A stretch of DNA of 64,000 nucleotides from Halichondria panicea. Lineage: Eukaryota > Porifera > Demospongiae > Suberitida > Halichondriidae. The notes below the pieces were generated by a model. It was not told the origin of the DNA, ran no database searches, and saw only the letters and a list, made by a program, of their open reading frames with translations. The stretch lies in assembly GCF_963675165.1 (NCBI RefSeq), contig NC_087378.1, forward strand, positions 4,707,205 to 4,771,204, given 5' to 3'. The position numbers and the translations under genes were made by a program. Positions 13,691-25,213 of the stretch are shown in pieces. Numbering within the stretch: position 1 is the stretch's first letter; each line of letters begins with the position of its first letter.

Positions 13691-15375
13691 ATACACTCTA
13701 GAGCCACTGCAACCACAATGTAGTTGTTGTGTTATTTTAGTCCACCCACACACCCAAAAATAATAAAGGTCAAAGTGAAGTGTGGTGGTTTGTTGAAGCA
13801 CTCCCTTCTAGTGTAATGTTGATGTTTGGATTTGCTTGCTGCAACAGAATCAAAAAATGGAACAGAACTTTTGTGCCTCTACTGTACATTGCACTCAGTT
13901 GTTGTTCGTATTCCATACACGTGCTCTTGTTCTTTTGCACCCGCGAAAATTCCCGCTATACGGTACATACATTCCCGCAATACAGCTGAATCAGTGTTCT
14001 ACTTCACAAGTGAATAATTTCCGTGGAGGACAAGGTGCAGTCGGCTTTGTTTTTTGGTCCGTTGTGCGCATCCATTTTATGCATATAGCTGTACTGTATT
14101 ATCCGAGGCGCGTGGAAGGCCACGGGTATAATAGTCCGTTGGTTTGTTTGTCTGTTTGCGATTAAGTCCACTCACCTGGATGCCATATCACACAACAAGT
14201 TATAATAATGTGTTTGTGTACCCACGAGGTGCGTGGAATTGACTGAAGAAATTTCTTCTGAGGGCTCTCGAGCCCCCTTTTTTAATTATTCATTGACAGG
14301 AAATGCATTAATGAAAGCATCGCAGGTGCTGATGCCTCGGTGGAGGTGTCAAAGCTTCATAACATAAAGCTACTAATAGCTAGCTTTTATACACACACTG
14401 TTATCATGAATAATAATATTATTGATGAACATGTTTAAATTTGTTTTTAATTTTGCTGCATGCAGAATCCGGAATCACAGGGAAATTCAAAGAGTGGGTA
14501 ATGATCTTTTGTGTGACCAAGCACTGTGATAAACTGTCTTTGTCCGTACTTTTAGAGATATCGACTTTCTGCCTATGGCCTCCTGTTCAAAGATTAGTAG
14601 CAACCATGGAGTCGATTAAACCCGTTATTAGTTCTGCACAAAGCAGACGGAAGTATTCTTTTTCCTTGCTATCACGATTAATATTTTAATACAAATCACG
14701 TCTTTTGTTAACAAGATGACTAACCACGTGGCATAGACACTATACGTATAGTGTTCTGTTCTCAATATATTGTGAATGTACAGAAAAGTCAAAAAAATAC
14801 TTTCCTTCAGACACGCGGGAGTCTCTGGGGCGCTATGACACGCTGTGTGTTTCAAAAGTAGGAAGAGTATATGTACACAACACAAAACGTAGTCATTATA
14901 GTCAGTGGCTATGTTCCAGTTGGGAAGTTAGTGCACAGTAGTGCTCGCACACCCAAATTTAAACCAGAATACAATGTGTATGTATGAGCATTTGTGATAC
15001 AGACCGGCACATATCTTTGGTGACATGCTGTCTGGTGGTACCTTCTTACCAAGAGCACGCATGCACCTACGATTGTCTACCATGCACCGCTGCGTATAAA
15101 ACGTTCACAGCTTCCACCTTGCTTGTGTGCTTCAAGAAGAGGCCCGTGGAGTGGTAGTGATCATGCTCATGCACAAACGGTAGGCACTCTGGATCATCGT
15201 AGATACATCCATTACTCACTTGGATAAGCTTCAGCGGGACCACAACACCCTCTTCGTGATAAAGGGGGTTTGCTGACGATCTATCAAGATTTAGATTAGA
15301 TCCATATAATAATTTGTTATAGTACAGTGATGGTGGCTATAGCATATTGTCAACAATAATTGGAGTGGAAACTCA

Positions 15376-15640
15376 CTATGAACTGGTTATGTTACCGAAT
15401 GTCCTAGTTTGTGGTGGCATATCTCCGATAGTATACCGACAGAGAAGGTGCTGCTCTCCAAAACGACTGCTGTGAAGATAAACGTACATGCCAAATTCTA
15501 GCCTGTCCGTCTTGTCTAGATTACTGCCAAGTGTAATGGGACTCTTTTGTTGACTTGTGGATTCCTCTTTACCGACACGAGAACCACAATCTGTGTTCAC
15601 ATATCCAGCAGAATTAATGGGAAGATATGAGGGGCGTTCA
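15376..15640 (-). pseudogene. Relic of the transposase-Ulp1 element (linker region)
   Basis: The minus strand encodes DKTDRLEFGMYVYLHSSRFG followed by EQHLLCR. This is almost identical to the linker between the transposase and the Ulp1-like domain of the large protein at 54.7-58.2 kb. Downstream the match stops and the frame ends after about 20 unrelated residues, so the protease domain is missing. Upstream it carries the VNTDCGSR/SQQKSP stretch also found at 1736-1853 but not in the large protein. Confidence 0.8.
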
Positions 15641-15689
15641 CAGTGCAGAGGAATGAAACCCCATTACAATAGTGAGATCTGTAGCTTCG

Positions 15690-16110
15690 CTATTGTGAGT
15701 GATTGACCTATACAGGATGACAAATTTGGGCATCATTATTATTATGCATATCTCCCTACCCTATCAACATATCGGGGCCTTAAAAGGGATTTTCTCGACA
15801 CAGGCAGCATACTTGAATACATGAGACACATATTCCTCGGACATATCCACCCGACGTAAATATTGTGTCTGTCAATTGGGGGTGCTCCTCTGGTTGTTAT
15901 TTGTGGGTTTTTCCTCAGGGGCCTTGTCTTTCCTGTGGTTCCTATAGGTCTCGCCGTGGTGGTTCTGAGTTTTTGGTATGAGTTGCTAGGGCTTTGCCTC
16001 GAGGACATCGACATAATCCTGTAGTAGTCGATCAGTTTGTTCACAGAATCGAACGTCATTAAACACATGAAATACCTTCCCCTTAGGGAAAGTACCCGAT
16101 AATGAAAAAT
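15690..16110 (-). pseudogene. Coding-like relic with an SH2-like end (copy A)
   Basis: The minus strand of both copies (here and 19,850-20,280) encodes GTFPKGKVF...FDSVNKLIDYY, which superficially matches the last part of SH2 domains (F-x-SV-x-LI-x-YY). Frames differ between the copies because of indels, and no SH2 FLVR arginine motif is visible. It is more safely called an unidentified, decayed repeat-encoded protein. Confidence 0.25.
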
Positions 16111-16439
16111 GTTTTTCTCGAATAAATTACACGGAAGCGGCTGTAGCACACATGCAGACGGACAAACAGACAGACACAAAAACCGTATACATCGCTTGCG
16201 CATGCGCATGCACATCGAGACATAAGTTATAAAGTAATGATGATAAAGTAAATATGTTATGAGGCAACCTTCAAACTCACGTCAAAATATTAGAAAGGTG
16301 ATAGGGAAGAGGGGTGGGAACAAGGACTTGTTCTGCTACCATCTATTTGAATGTTGAACTGAGCAGACTTCCAACACTCCACGCCCACGCAATGCAACAG
16401 GATTAAACTAGCTTTTGGCCTGTTGTCATTTCTTATACA

Positions 16440-16850
16440 CAAATCCTTTTCGTTGTTGAAGGAGACCAGACCATAAATCTTTGGAAGGAAGTGTCTTGCA
16501 CAGACTGAGAAGTTGTTCGGATTGTCTCTGGGATTGTCGCTTGCTGAAGAGTATTCAAGGCAGCAGTTGTCTCACCTTAATCTTAATCCTAACTATAGAA
16601 AAAGATGCTCTATTTAAGTCGTTTATACTTCCCAGTGAAGTCATGAATTCAGTGAAAGCAGTCAAGAGCATTTATTCCCTGTCGTTTGATAAGATGGCCA
16701 ACTTAAGAAAGAAGGATATGGAAAAATCAATGGACCGGTTAAAAAAAATTATGACAAAGGCACATCAGTGACACTAAACTTGAGAGATGAACTTAAACCG
16801 TATGCAGCCAAAGTTAATCTGCCCATAAACGTTTATATCGGTGTTTCTTG
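16440..16850 (+). pseudogene. Transposon-derived coding relic
   Basis: The plus strand encodes a Lys-rich stretch (SFDKMANLRKKDMEKSMDRL) ending in a stop at 16,769, then in another frame SVTLNLRDELKP. The latter resembles the end of the transposase-like relic at 25.5-26.7 kb (GSVSLRDELKV), suggesting the same element family. Frames are broken. Confidence 0.35.
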
Positions 16851-18630
16851 AAACTTGGTTAGTTGTAAGTAAGCGAGCCATCGCAGATTCGTAGTACAGC
16901 CGAAAGGTTCCTGTTTGCATTGTGCTTAATCGGCTAATCTCAATTGAGCTCTCGTTGATTTGAATGGGGACAATGTAATGATTTGGTTTCATCATGGTGT
17001 CGTATAAACTCTTGGCAAAGACCGTTGAATCTATTAAACATCAATTCCAGCAAGTCCCAGGTCTGTGTACACGACAATTATAATCAGCATTCGATAACCA
17101 GCTGATTTTCCAACAAGGTCCATCAGTAACACACAAAATAATTCATGACTCACTTCAATTTCAATAGAAAAGCTTTTGTCGTTCCACAACGGCCCCAACA
17201 TTTGGTACTGGACTTTGGTTGTAGTGGACATCATTGTACTGTAGAAAAAGAGTATGCCACCAAATTGGCCAGCTTAACAGTTATATGGGTGGAAGAGACA
17301 TAAACCTACTTGAATTTTCCAAAAAACATACTGTCCACCCGGGAAAGATCGAATAGTTACCCGAGGCCATGCCGTGGCCAGCGGGTATAGTAGTCTGTTG
17401 GTTTGTTTGTTTGTTTGTCTGTTTGTGGTGAGAATCTCTACTCACCTGGATGCCATAGCGCTGCGTTTGCAGCATAGATAGCAACAATATCTTGCTTTAA
17501 ATAGTGGCAGATTTTGATGTTAAAGTTTCTTTGTCGAATAAAAGCGAGCAAAAGCTAAACTTGCCCGTTGGCAGCTGCTAACTACACGCGGCCTTTATTT
17601 GAGATACTCTACGTTACATTGTGATTTTCCACATGGGTTACTCACAGGCATTGAGTTTATTTCCCCAAATTCATCGAAATACATGTCTTTGATACGACCC
17701 ATTCTTTATCGAATTTGGGTGCGCTTCACAAATTTGAAGAATCGAATCAGCACTAAAAGCCCTCCACCAGAGCCAAAAGAGATAGAGTCGGAGGTAAAGA
17801 AACACGTCCTGCATGTGATCAGGAAAATAGTATTCATCCATCATAACCATGTTTCCATTATAATTATGCACGCGCGGTACACGCGATTTTTTTATTATTT
17901 ATTTTCGCCTTCCGTTTTCCATTTCCTTCTTTTCCATGCACCCAGTAATACGGTACTACTATAAAAGACGGGTTATTATATGTAACGTATGTACGTATCG
18001 TAATTGGCTGACTTGATAAGGTATACGTAGACAGTGACATGTGTTCCCTTGGCCGGCCCACTCCCATTACTACAACTTCGATCTACTTCTAGAAGATCAT
18101 TCAACATTATAATTATATACAAAGCAAACTATAAATACACATTCTATATTCTATACTAGTTTTTGGGTGAAAGCAAAACATGGCGAGAGGCATTTGTTCA
18201 AGTACACATTTTTTGGAAAGTGAATCAAATTTTAAAGGACATTATGTTACACTGGTGTGAGCTGTGGATGTACCCTCAGTTAAAATTAATAATATTTTTA
18301 TATATAACTTACTGGATTTTAACCTCTGCTCGCAGCTTCTGTGCCGCAAATATCTCCTTTGCCCTTTCTTGAGAGGCAGTTGGTTTCTTCTTTTTTTTTC
18401 ACTTTTCAAATTTAGCTCTGTTCTAGACTTCTACCGGGTAAGATGGCTTTATAACTTTTCAAATTTTTTTCACTGGTTTTAATTAAGCTCACTTTCATTT
18501 TTTTAGCTGTTAGTGGAGTCAGGTGGTTCATCTTGCTCATGCTACCTATAATCTCTTTATAATCTCTTCTTTGGTAGCATCAATATCTTGGTATAAGATA
18601 CGTATTATAGACAATGAGTTATTTAAGTAG
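16851..18630. other. Repeat-rich spacer, no gene recognised
   Basis: Contains a segment near 17,360-17,460 (GTTTGTTTGTTTGTCTG...CTCACCTGGATGCCATA) related to 14,100-14,190 and, more weakly, 43,957-44,040. This points to another dispersed short element. No splice-bounded coding series is evident. Confidence 0.4.
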
Positions 18631-18635
18631 AGAAT

Positions 18636-20415
18636 CGATTAAACCTGTTATTAGCTCTGCACAAAGCAGACAGAAGTATTCTTTTTCCTTTATCACGATA
18701 ATACAAATAACGTCTTTTGTAACAAGATGACTAACCACGTGGCATAGACACTATACATATAGTGTTCTGTTTAACCCTTTCTCAGAAAAGTCATAAAAAC
18801 ACTTTTCCTTCAGACACACGGGAGTCTCTGAGGCGCTATGACACGCCGTGTGTTTCAGAAGTAGGAGGAGTATAGACTTCGCAAGTGCATATGTCAGTAT
18901 AGTCAGTGGCTATGGTCCAGTCGGAAAGCCAGTAGTGCTCGCACACCCAACTTTAAACCAGAGTACAGCATATGTGATACAGACAGGCACATACCTTTGG
19001 TGACATGCTGTCTGGTGGAATCTTCTTACCAAAAGCATAAAACGTTCACAGGCTGCCAGTGGGGTGGTATAGTGATCATGTTCATGCACAAACGGTAGGC
19101 ACTCTGGATCATCATAGATTCATCCATTACGCACTTGGATAAGCTTCAGTGGGAGACCACAACACCCTCTTCGTGGCGCTGTTTCTCAGCTGCTCCATAA
19201 AGGGAAAGGGGGTGATCCATGTACTGGCTATGAAGCTTCTAAGAAAGACCAAACACGTCAATACTTAAGTATGAAAGAAAATGTGTCTCATTGTATAACA
19301 TATACATGCATGTAGGATGGGATTATTTTCGAAAAATAGTACCGTATAGCGGGTAATTTTCGTGGGGTATGGTTACAGTGCTCTTGCACAAAGATATGGA
19401 AACCACTGTATACTGACCAAGCGGGTTTGCTGACGATCTATCAAGATAAGATAATTTGTTATAGTACAGTGGTGGTGGCTATAGCATATTGTCAACAATG
19501 ATTGGAGTGGAAGCTCACTATGAACTAGTTTTGTTACCGAACGTCCCCACATGAAGCCGGCGTCTGTCCCAGTGGCCCCTATCCCTATCTGAATGCCTCA
19601 GACGGGAGTCTCCCAGATTCGAAGGAGGGGCGAGGACACAAACAACTCTAAGACGCATGATCGGTCTCCATACAATGTTGGCACGTCCTCCCCCGCTGGT
19701 TCTGATTAGCCAGGGCATACAAGGAGCTATTCAACTGTGACCAGACCACTCTGGGGTTGTTAGCCGCCTGCTTGGAGTCTCCGATGCAGAGAAGATACGA
19801 GTGGCGGGAGATCTGACGGATTCACTATTGTGAGTGTACAGGATGACAAATTTAGACATCATTATATTGTTATGCCTATGCCTATCTCCTCTCCCCTATC
19901 AACATATACCGGGGCCTTTTTCGGGATTTATCGACACGGGCAGCATACTTGAATACATGAGACACATATTCCTCGGACATATCCAAATATTGTGTCTGTC
20001 AACTGGGATGTGGTTGGGGTTAGTTCTTCGTGAGTTTCTCCTCAGGGGCCTTGTCTTTCCTGTGGTTCCTGTAGGTATCACCGTGGTGGTTCTCGCAGCA
20101 GTTCTGGTTGGTCCCTTTTGGTCTCTTTCTTTTGTAAGAGTAGTTGCTAGGGTTTTGCCTCGAGGACATCGACATAATAGTCGATCAGTTTGTTCACAGA
20201 ATCGAACGTCAGAAATACCTTCCCCTTAGGGAAAGTACCCGTTAATGAAAAATGTTTTTTCTCGAATAAGGAACATTAGCATGCAGCTGTAGCACAACAT
20301 GCAGACAGACGGCGTAACATCGCTTGCGCATGGGCATAACTTATAAAAAGTTATGATGATGAAAGTTATGAGGCAACACTCCACGCCCACGCAATGCAAC
20401 AGGATTAAACTACGT
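18636..20415. repeat. Repeat segment, copy B (homologous to 14,613-16,413)
   Basis: The left end GATTAAACCTGTTATTAGC and the right end CACGCAATGCAACAGG match copy A. It contains a zinc-knuckle relic at 19,600-19,815 not evident in copy A, and lacks the DKTDRLEFGMY stretch of copy A. Each copy therefore has its own inserted or deleted pieces. Confidence 0.8.
19600..19815 (-). pseudogene. Gag-like CCHC zinc-knuckle relic
   Basis: The minus strand reads RHSYLLCIGDSKQAANNP, then VVWSQLNSSLYALANQ, then RTCQHCMETDHAS-stop-SC. The W-x2-(L/I)N-x-SLYA box followed by C-x2-C-x4-H-x4-C is typical of gag-like proteins of invertebrate retroelements and recombinase elements. A TAG interrupts the knuckle between His and the last Cys, so it is non-functional. 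Confidence 0.55.
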
Positions 20416-21395
20416 TGACTCACGGTCTGGGCGCAGGCACACAATTTGCATACATGATCAGAGCCCGGAGATGGGCAGTTATCCGCAACCATACTACACC
20501 AGACCCCAGAGATATCATGACACAATAATCGTTGCCTAGCAACTGACCACATCCATTTTCACAAACAATATGACACTAAAAAAGTGTTCCCCAATGTTTT
20601 CACGGTGACACGGTTCATCAGCAGAAAGTGAAACGCTTGTCGTCACTATTCAGGTATGTGGTTTGTAACCATGTAGTACCTTCATTACTTTCACATGTGC
20701 TGGTGTTAAATTCTGTTAAATTAATGTTATTCGTAGACTTACTCTGCATGGAAACAGAATCCATGTTTTTTCTTGCAATGTACATAACATCAACTCCGTT
20801 TGAGTTTCAGTATCCACCCTTTAATCGGTCAGTACTTATGCAGCTTGTTTAGAACAATCTTGAAGTCTTCGATATGTCAAAGCACTGCCGACAGACATTG
20901 TATAAGGTACACATTCTAGATTAAAATGAACACATATATATACTGTGACAGAAGTTTTCCTAATAATTATGTATACTTGCATTTCATTTGGCAAGGAACT
21001 CTCTTCGCAACACGAAAACTCATTTTTTTGTCCACTTGAAAACCCCTTCTCTTTCCATGCAAGTAGCTTGCAATACACTGGCCAACCCTGTCCATTACGC
21101 AGTATGACTCAGTGTATTGTGCTTGGTTCAAGGCAACTAGAAACTTTTTGCGCCTGGGGTGCTCTCTCTCTCCCAATACGGAGCATCAAGGGCAGCTTCA
21201 CATTAAAGGTAGACTGCCACAAGGCTGCCGCATGCACTATTGCCCTCGGAGGACCTGTGCATCTGTCAAGAGAGGGCAGATCTTATTGGAAAGCGCTTGG
21301 TAGATATACGTATAATGTAAGATGCTCAGCAAAGTAGAACAAAATTAACTGCTCCATGTCTATAGCTGGTACTGGGCTCTCCAATTTCATCAAAC
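20416..21395. other. Spacer, no gene recognised
   Basis: Only short overlapping open stretches on both strands. No domain, repeat array or element end was identified. Confidence 0.4.
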
Positions 21396-21399
21396 ATAA

Positions 21400-22290
21400 C
21401 AGGTGGATGTCACCGAATACATCCATTAACTGTTTCATTATACTTCATATTTGCTCCACCATCTAGTTGCAGAGTATCCGGTTGGACAATATTGTTCCAT
21501 GGGTGCTCTTTGATTTGTCCTTGATAATATGGTACGATTGACCAGTTTTCTCCAGGCTGGATGTCACCGAATAAATCCATTAACTGTTTCATTACTTCAT
21601 ATTTGCTCCACCATCTAGTTGCAGAGTATCCGGCTGGACAATATTGTTCCATGGGTGCTCTTTGATTTGTCTTTGATAATATGGTACGATTGACCAGTTT
21701 TCTCCAGGCTGGACGTCACCGAATAAATCCATTAACTGTTTCATTACTTCATATTTGCTCCCTCCACCATCAGTTGCAGTGTATCCGGCTGGGCAATATT
21801 GCTCCATGGATGCTCTTTGATTTGTCCTTGATAATATGGTACGATGCAGCCATTGCGCACGTGAATGAGCTGCAACTGGAACACGTTTATCACCTTCTTC
21901 GTAATTAGGGGATAAGCAACATCAGCCACAGTGAGGTTGTTGACTTTCATACCAGCTGCCAGTGTTTGCAAGAACACTGGTGATCTATTTCTTGGTGGGC
22001 CTGTTGAAGAAAGAGACTAATTAACAATGTTAACTTACCTTTAATACCAAAGTCATTCTTTTGGCTACACTCTCTGGTTCCCCGACTACACGACGGATGA
22101 ACTTTATCCTCTCGATTCGCATTAGTGGCCCTTCATGTCGAGCAGCTTTCCTGGCTTCTAGCAGCTCTTCTAGATATCCTGATTGCTGAGAAAAGATGGC
22201 TTTTCTTGTTTAGATCAGCTATACCTAGAACGTCTCTCAGAGCAGCCATAAATATCTTGGAGCACGTCCAACTGGTTCATGGGATTTGGC
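21400..22290 (-). pseudogene. Unidentified minus-strand gene relic with a 152-base tandem exon repeat
   Basis: A clean exon at 22,039-22,185 encodes 49 residues (QSGYLEELLEARKAARHEGP..., ending VAKRMTLVLK) between a TTTTCTCAG acceptor and GTAAGT donor. A second exon starts at 22,000 (PPRNRSPVFLQTLAAGMKVN...) and runs into a sequence (IVPYYQGQIKEHPW) that repeats about three times with a 152-156-base period down to 21,400. The period is not a multiple of three, and the two exons do not join in phase. FQLQLIHVRNGCI resembles LKLIQVSNGCI in the minus strand of the 14.6-kb repeat, so this is probably a repetitive-element gene. No function can be assigned. Confidence 0.4.
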
Positions 22291-22689
22291 TAAATCATTT
22301 ATAATGTTAATTGCAGCTGTTATCACATTCTAATTTCATAATTATTTCCAATTCGCATCCTAAGAAGTTGCTACACAGAATTCGGCTTTTATATAATGAT
22401 TTCCTCTCAATGTCGCGTAATTACACTTTGTTTTTGATCTTGGTAGTAGAGTGGGCTGACAGGCATGCCAATGTGTTTTTTTTCTGAAAGATGTGGCTTA
22501 CTGTTGCGTTTAAAGCGAATATATACTATACATGTACGTGCCTAAATGGACGCTGATCACGTGTTGGGAGTTGGCTAGATCTCGCATCCCACTTTATAAG
22601 AATTCGAGTTGGATTTTTGTAATATCAAACTTCACCATTTTGAAGCATCATTCTCCCCTATTATACTGTTATGCTGAAACTATTATGTT

Positions 22690-22868
22690 TCAGCCATGTA
22701 TAAAATTGTTTCATGTACAGGTACATGTTTTTGAATTATGGTAGCATTTTTGAGAGCATGTTCAATTCCTAAACTAATAATATTGATGCAGTAGCTCTCA
22801 GAATTACCTTTCCAATGAAAGCACCGTAGGTGCTGATGCCTCGGTGGAGGTGCCAAAGCTACATAACA
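22690..22868. repeat. Dispersed element end ('CACCTCCACCGAGGCATCAGC' family)
   Basis: Shares sequence with 46,821-46,975 (GTTTCATGTACAGGTACATG...TTCCAATGAAA), with 48,462-48,602 in inverse orientation, and partly with 14,305-14,375 (GGTGCTGATGCCTCGGTGGA). This is a dispersed non-coding element; this copy abuts the satellite array. Confidence 0.75.
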
Positions 22869-22869
22869 T

Positions 22870-23840
22870 AAAGCACTGTACCCTAGAGTGCACGGGCGTA
22901 TGTATTTCTTGGTGTGTATTGTGTGTGCGCAAGTGCATTTTTTATTTACTGCACACACAATACACACATAGAAAATTATATACACTTACACGTACCGTGT
23001 ACCCTAGAGTGCACGGGCGTATGTATTTCTTGGTGTGTATTGTGTGTGCGCAAATGCATTTTTTATTTACTGCACACACAATACACACATAGAAAAATAT
23101 ACACTTACACGTACCGTGTACCCTAGAGTGCGCGGGCGTATGTATTTCTTGGTGTGTATTGTGTGTGCGCAAGTGCATTTTTTATTTACTGCACACACAA
23201 TACACACATAGAAAATTATACACTTACACGTACCGTGTACCCTAGAGTGCGCGGGCGTATGTATTTCTTGGTGTGTATTGTGTGTGCGCAAGTGCATTTT
23301 TTATTTACTGCAACACAATACACACATAGAAAAATATACACTTACCGTGTACCCTAGAGTGCGCGGGTGTATGTATTTCTTGGTGTGTATTGTGTGTGCG
23401 CAAGTGCATTTTTTATTTACTGCACACACAATACACACATAGAAAAATATACACTTACATGTACTGTGTACCCTAGAGTGCACTGGCGTATGTATTTCTT
23501 GGTGTGTATTGTGTGTGCGCAAGTGCATTTTTTATTTACTGCACACACAATACACACATAGAAAATTATATACTTACACGTACCGTGTACCTTAAATGCG
23601 CGGGCGTATGTATTTCCTGGTGTGTATTGTGTGTACGCAAGTGCATTTTTTATTTACTGCACACACAATACACACATAGAAAATTATACACTTACACGTA
23701 CCGTGTACCCTAGAGTGCGCGGGCGTATGTATTTCTTGGTGTGTATTGTGTGTGCAGTAAATAAAAAATGCACTTGCGCACACACAATACACACCACGAA
23801 ATACATACGCCTGCACACTCTAGGGTACACAGGTATAAAA
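22870..23840. repeat. ~117-base satellite, about eight units, ending in an inverted unit
   Basis: Each unit contains TACCGTGTACCCTAGAGTGC, GTATTTCTTGGTGTGTATTG, GTGCATTTTTTATTTACTGC and CACACACAATACACACATAG. The two CACA/TGTG motifs within a unit are inverted, so every unit can fold into a hairpin. The last segment (23,740-23,835) is a full inverted half-unit ending CTCTAGGGTACACAGG. Reading frames over the array on both strands are artefacts of the repeat. Confidence 0.95.
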
Positions 23841-23876
23841 CATGGCACATTAGGTTATGAAACGTACCTGCAGCAA

Positions 23877-23990
23877 AGAGAAATCGGAAAAACTTAGAGC
23901 ACACACTTTTCCCCTGATGGATAAAGCTGCTGTATGGGTTCTTCCGTTCTGCAGCTATGTGCCTTGATTCCAATCCCTCTTCCTCTTCTA
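23877..23990 (-). pseudogene. Transposon-related exon
   Basis: The minus strand encodes EEEEGLESRHIAAERKNPYS followed by SFIHQGKSVCSKFFRFLFAA, with a donor GTACG at 23,870. The 'G-x-x-VC-x2-FF-x-FL' pattern is one I associate with transposon-encoded proteins of sponges and cnidarians. It may belong with the relic at 21.4-22.3 kb. Confidence 0.35.
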
Positions 23991-23999
23991 TCTACAATA

Positions 24000-25080
24000 G
24001 AATATACGGGTTATGAAGGTAGCCCAAATGAATCAGCTGCACCTCTCAGGTGTTGGAGAGATCGAGAGAAGACACAATAATAATTCCAATACACTTGTAT
24101 TTATTTACCCTCCAATGCACGTGTACTTCCTCACCTGTGATACTCTCTTACTGCCTGCATGCTAGCTCGCTACTCTCTTACTGCCTAGCCTGTATGCTAG
24201 CGAGCTAGCTAGCGAGCTAGCTAGATTATTTGAATATTGTATTCTAAAAAAAGCACAGAGCCCAGCCCCTTTTTTCTGAACTGACCTCTGACCCCATAAA
24301 GCTGCGGTCATTTTGACCCTCAGTAGTAACATCTTGGGGGTCCTGGCTCACATGATCCAAGCATGCCTTTAGAAGCAAAATGGAGTACACTGAAGGAAAC
24401 CTATCTGAAGCCATCCAGTGAGTAACTAGCATTTGGCTTGCTAAACAGTATTACAGTTGCACTTGTATGAATGCATGAAACTATAATTATTATTATTACC
24501 AATAGTTCATTGAGTCTTGTTCACCTATGTTTAGCCACCAATAGCACGTGAATCATTGTGATGACAGCCTTTATCCGTATAGAAGTACTAAAACTAATAT
24601 CACCATTGATTTATTTGAACGTGGTAGTAAATGTTGCAATAGTATTATAATGCCATTTGGTGGCACTATAGCAAATCCGGACTCCATAGGGAGTGGTTCC
24701 GCCTATTCTGTTGCGCAACCGGATGTGACACTGACCACATTAGAAAATGGCTGTGATCTGATTGGGCTGCGACTATAAAAGATCCCGCCCAACTAAGTTT
24801 TACTAAATTATGCAAGCTAGCTAGCTGTGTATAGCCAAGGGCGTATGAAGAGAAGAGGGCATGCAACTACTATCTATCATTATACCACACTTACGTCACC
24901 ACAAATTGATCTCATTGGTCAACAGCTGTAGGATATATAGAATATTAGCATACAGCCCCAGGCATGCACAGTTTTTCAAGTTGTTTTTTCATTTGTTCAA
25001 GAAAGTAAGCAAAGAGAAAAGAGCCATGCTTGACGGGTACTAAGACTCAAAGCGACGGCAGAAACACAGAAGGTGCTCTC
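24000..25080. other. Spacer, no gene recognised
   Basis: Contains a palindromic AGCTAGCTAGCGAGCTAGC tract near 24,195 and a segment near 24,836-24,870 that recurs at 38,886-38,940 (GGGCGTAT(A/G)AAGAGAAGAGG). No coding series. Confidence 0.4.
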
Positions 25081-25087
25081 CAACAAG

Positions 25088-25213
25088 ATGGCTAAGCTTC
25101 CATGGGTCCATGGGCGCGGTTTAGATACATTTTATCCAAGAAGAGCTTGCAACTCCAGTAAGGGACGTCGAATGGTAAACGCTTGGACCAAGGAAGCTCT
25201 TGAGCATCTGTAG
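25088..25213 (+). other. Possible short coding stretch (41 codons)
   Basis: ATG at 25,088 opens a 41-codon frame (MAKLPWVHGRGLDTFYPRRA...) ending in TAG at 25,211. It may be the first exon region of the transposase-like relic that follows, but no splice donor is evident and the family is unknown. Confidence 0.2.

Larger units (their letters stand above)
9906..14621. mobile_element. 4.7-kb segment bounded by ~118-base inverted repeats
   Basis: The left arm, 9906-10,023, starts TTAATCGACTCCATGG. It is the near-perfect reverse complement of 14,503-14,621. Only scattered substitutions and single-base indels separate the arms. The interior contains no long open frame and no transposase I can recognise, so it may be a non-autonomous or foldback element, or an inverted duplication. 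It lies just downstream of the last visible exon of the kinase. The right arm runs directly into the repeat copy that starts near 14,613. Confidence 0.6.
14613..16413. repeat. Repeat segment, copy A (homologous to 18,636-20,415)
   Basis: Collinear similarity with 18,636-20,415 runs throughout: TCTGCACAAAGCAGAC near the left end, the 'GCGCTATGACACGC' region, the CACAAACGGTAGGCACTCTGG region, and CACGCAATGCAACAGG at the right end. The two copies differ by many indels, so the duplication is old. Minus-strand coding relics (for example LKLIQVSNGCIYDDPECL) are partly open, suggesting a decayed transposon gene. Confidence 0.8.

Noticed and set aside
15742..16110. SH2 domain on the minus strand
   Set aside because: Only the last ~20 residues look SH2-like, the arginine motif is missing and the two repeat copies disagree in frame.
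16195..16215. NRF-1-like GCGCATGCGC cores here and at 36,632 as promoters
   Set aside because: They lie in repeats with no gene start nearby.
22870..23840. CRISPR-like array of direct repeats
   Set aside because: The whole 117-base unit repeats, there are no unique spacers, and the context is eukaryotic.
22844..23897. Several overlapping 60-100-residue frames on both strands
   Set aside because: All are produced by the 117-base satellite, which lacks stops in some frames.
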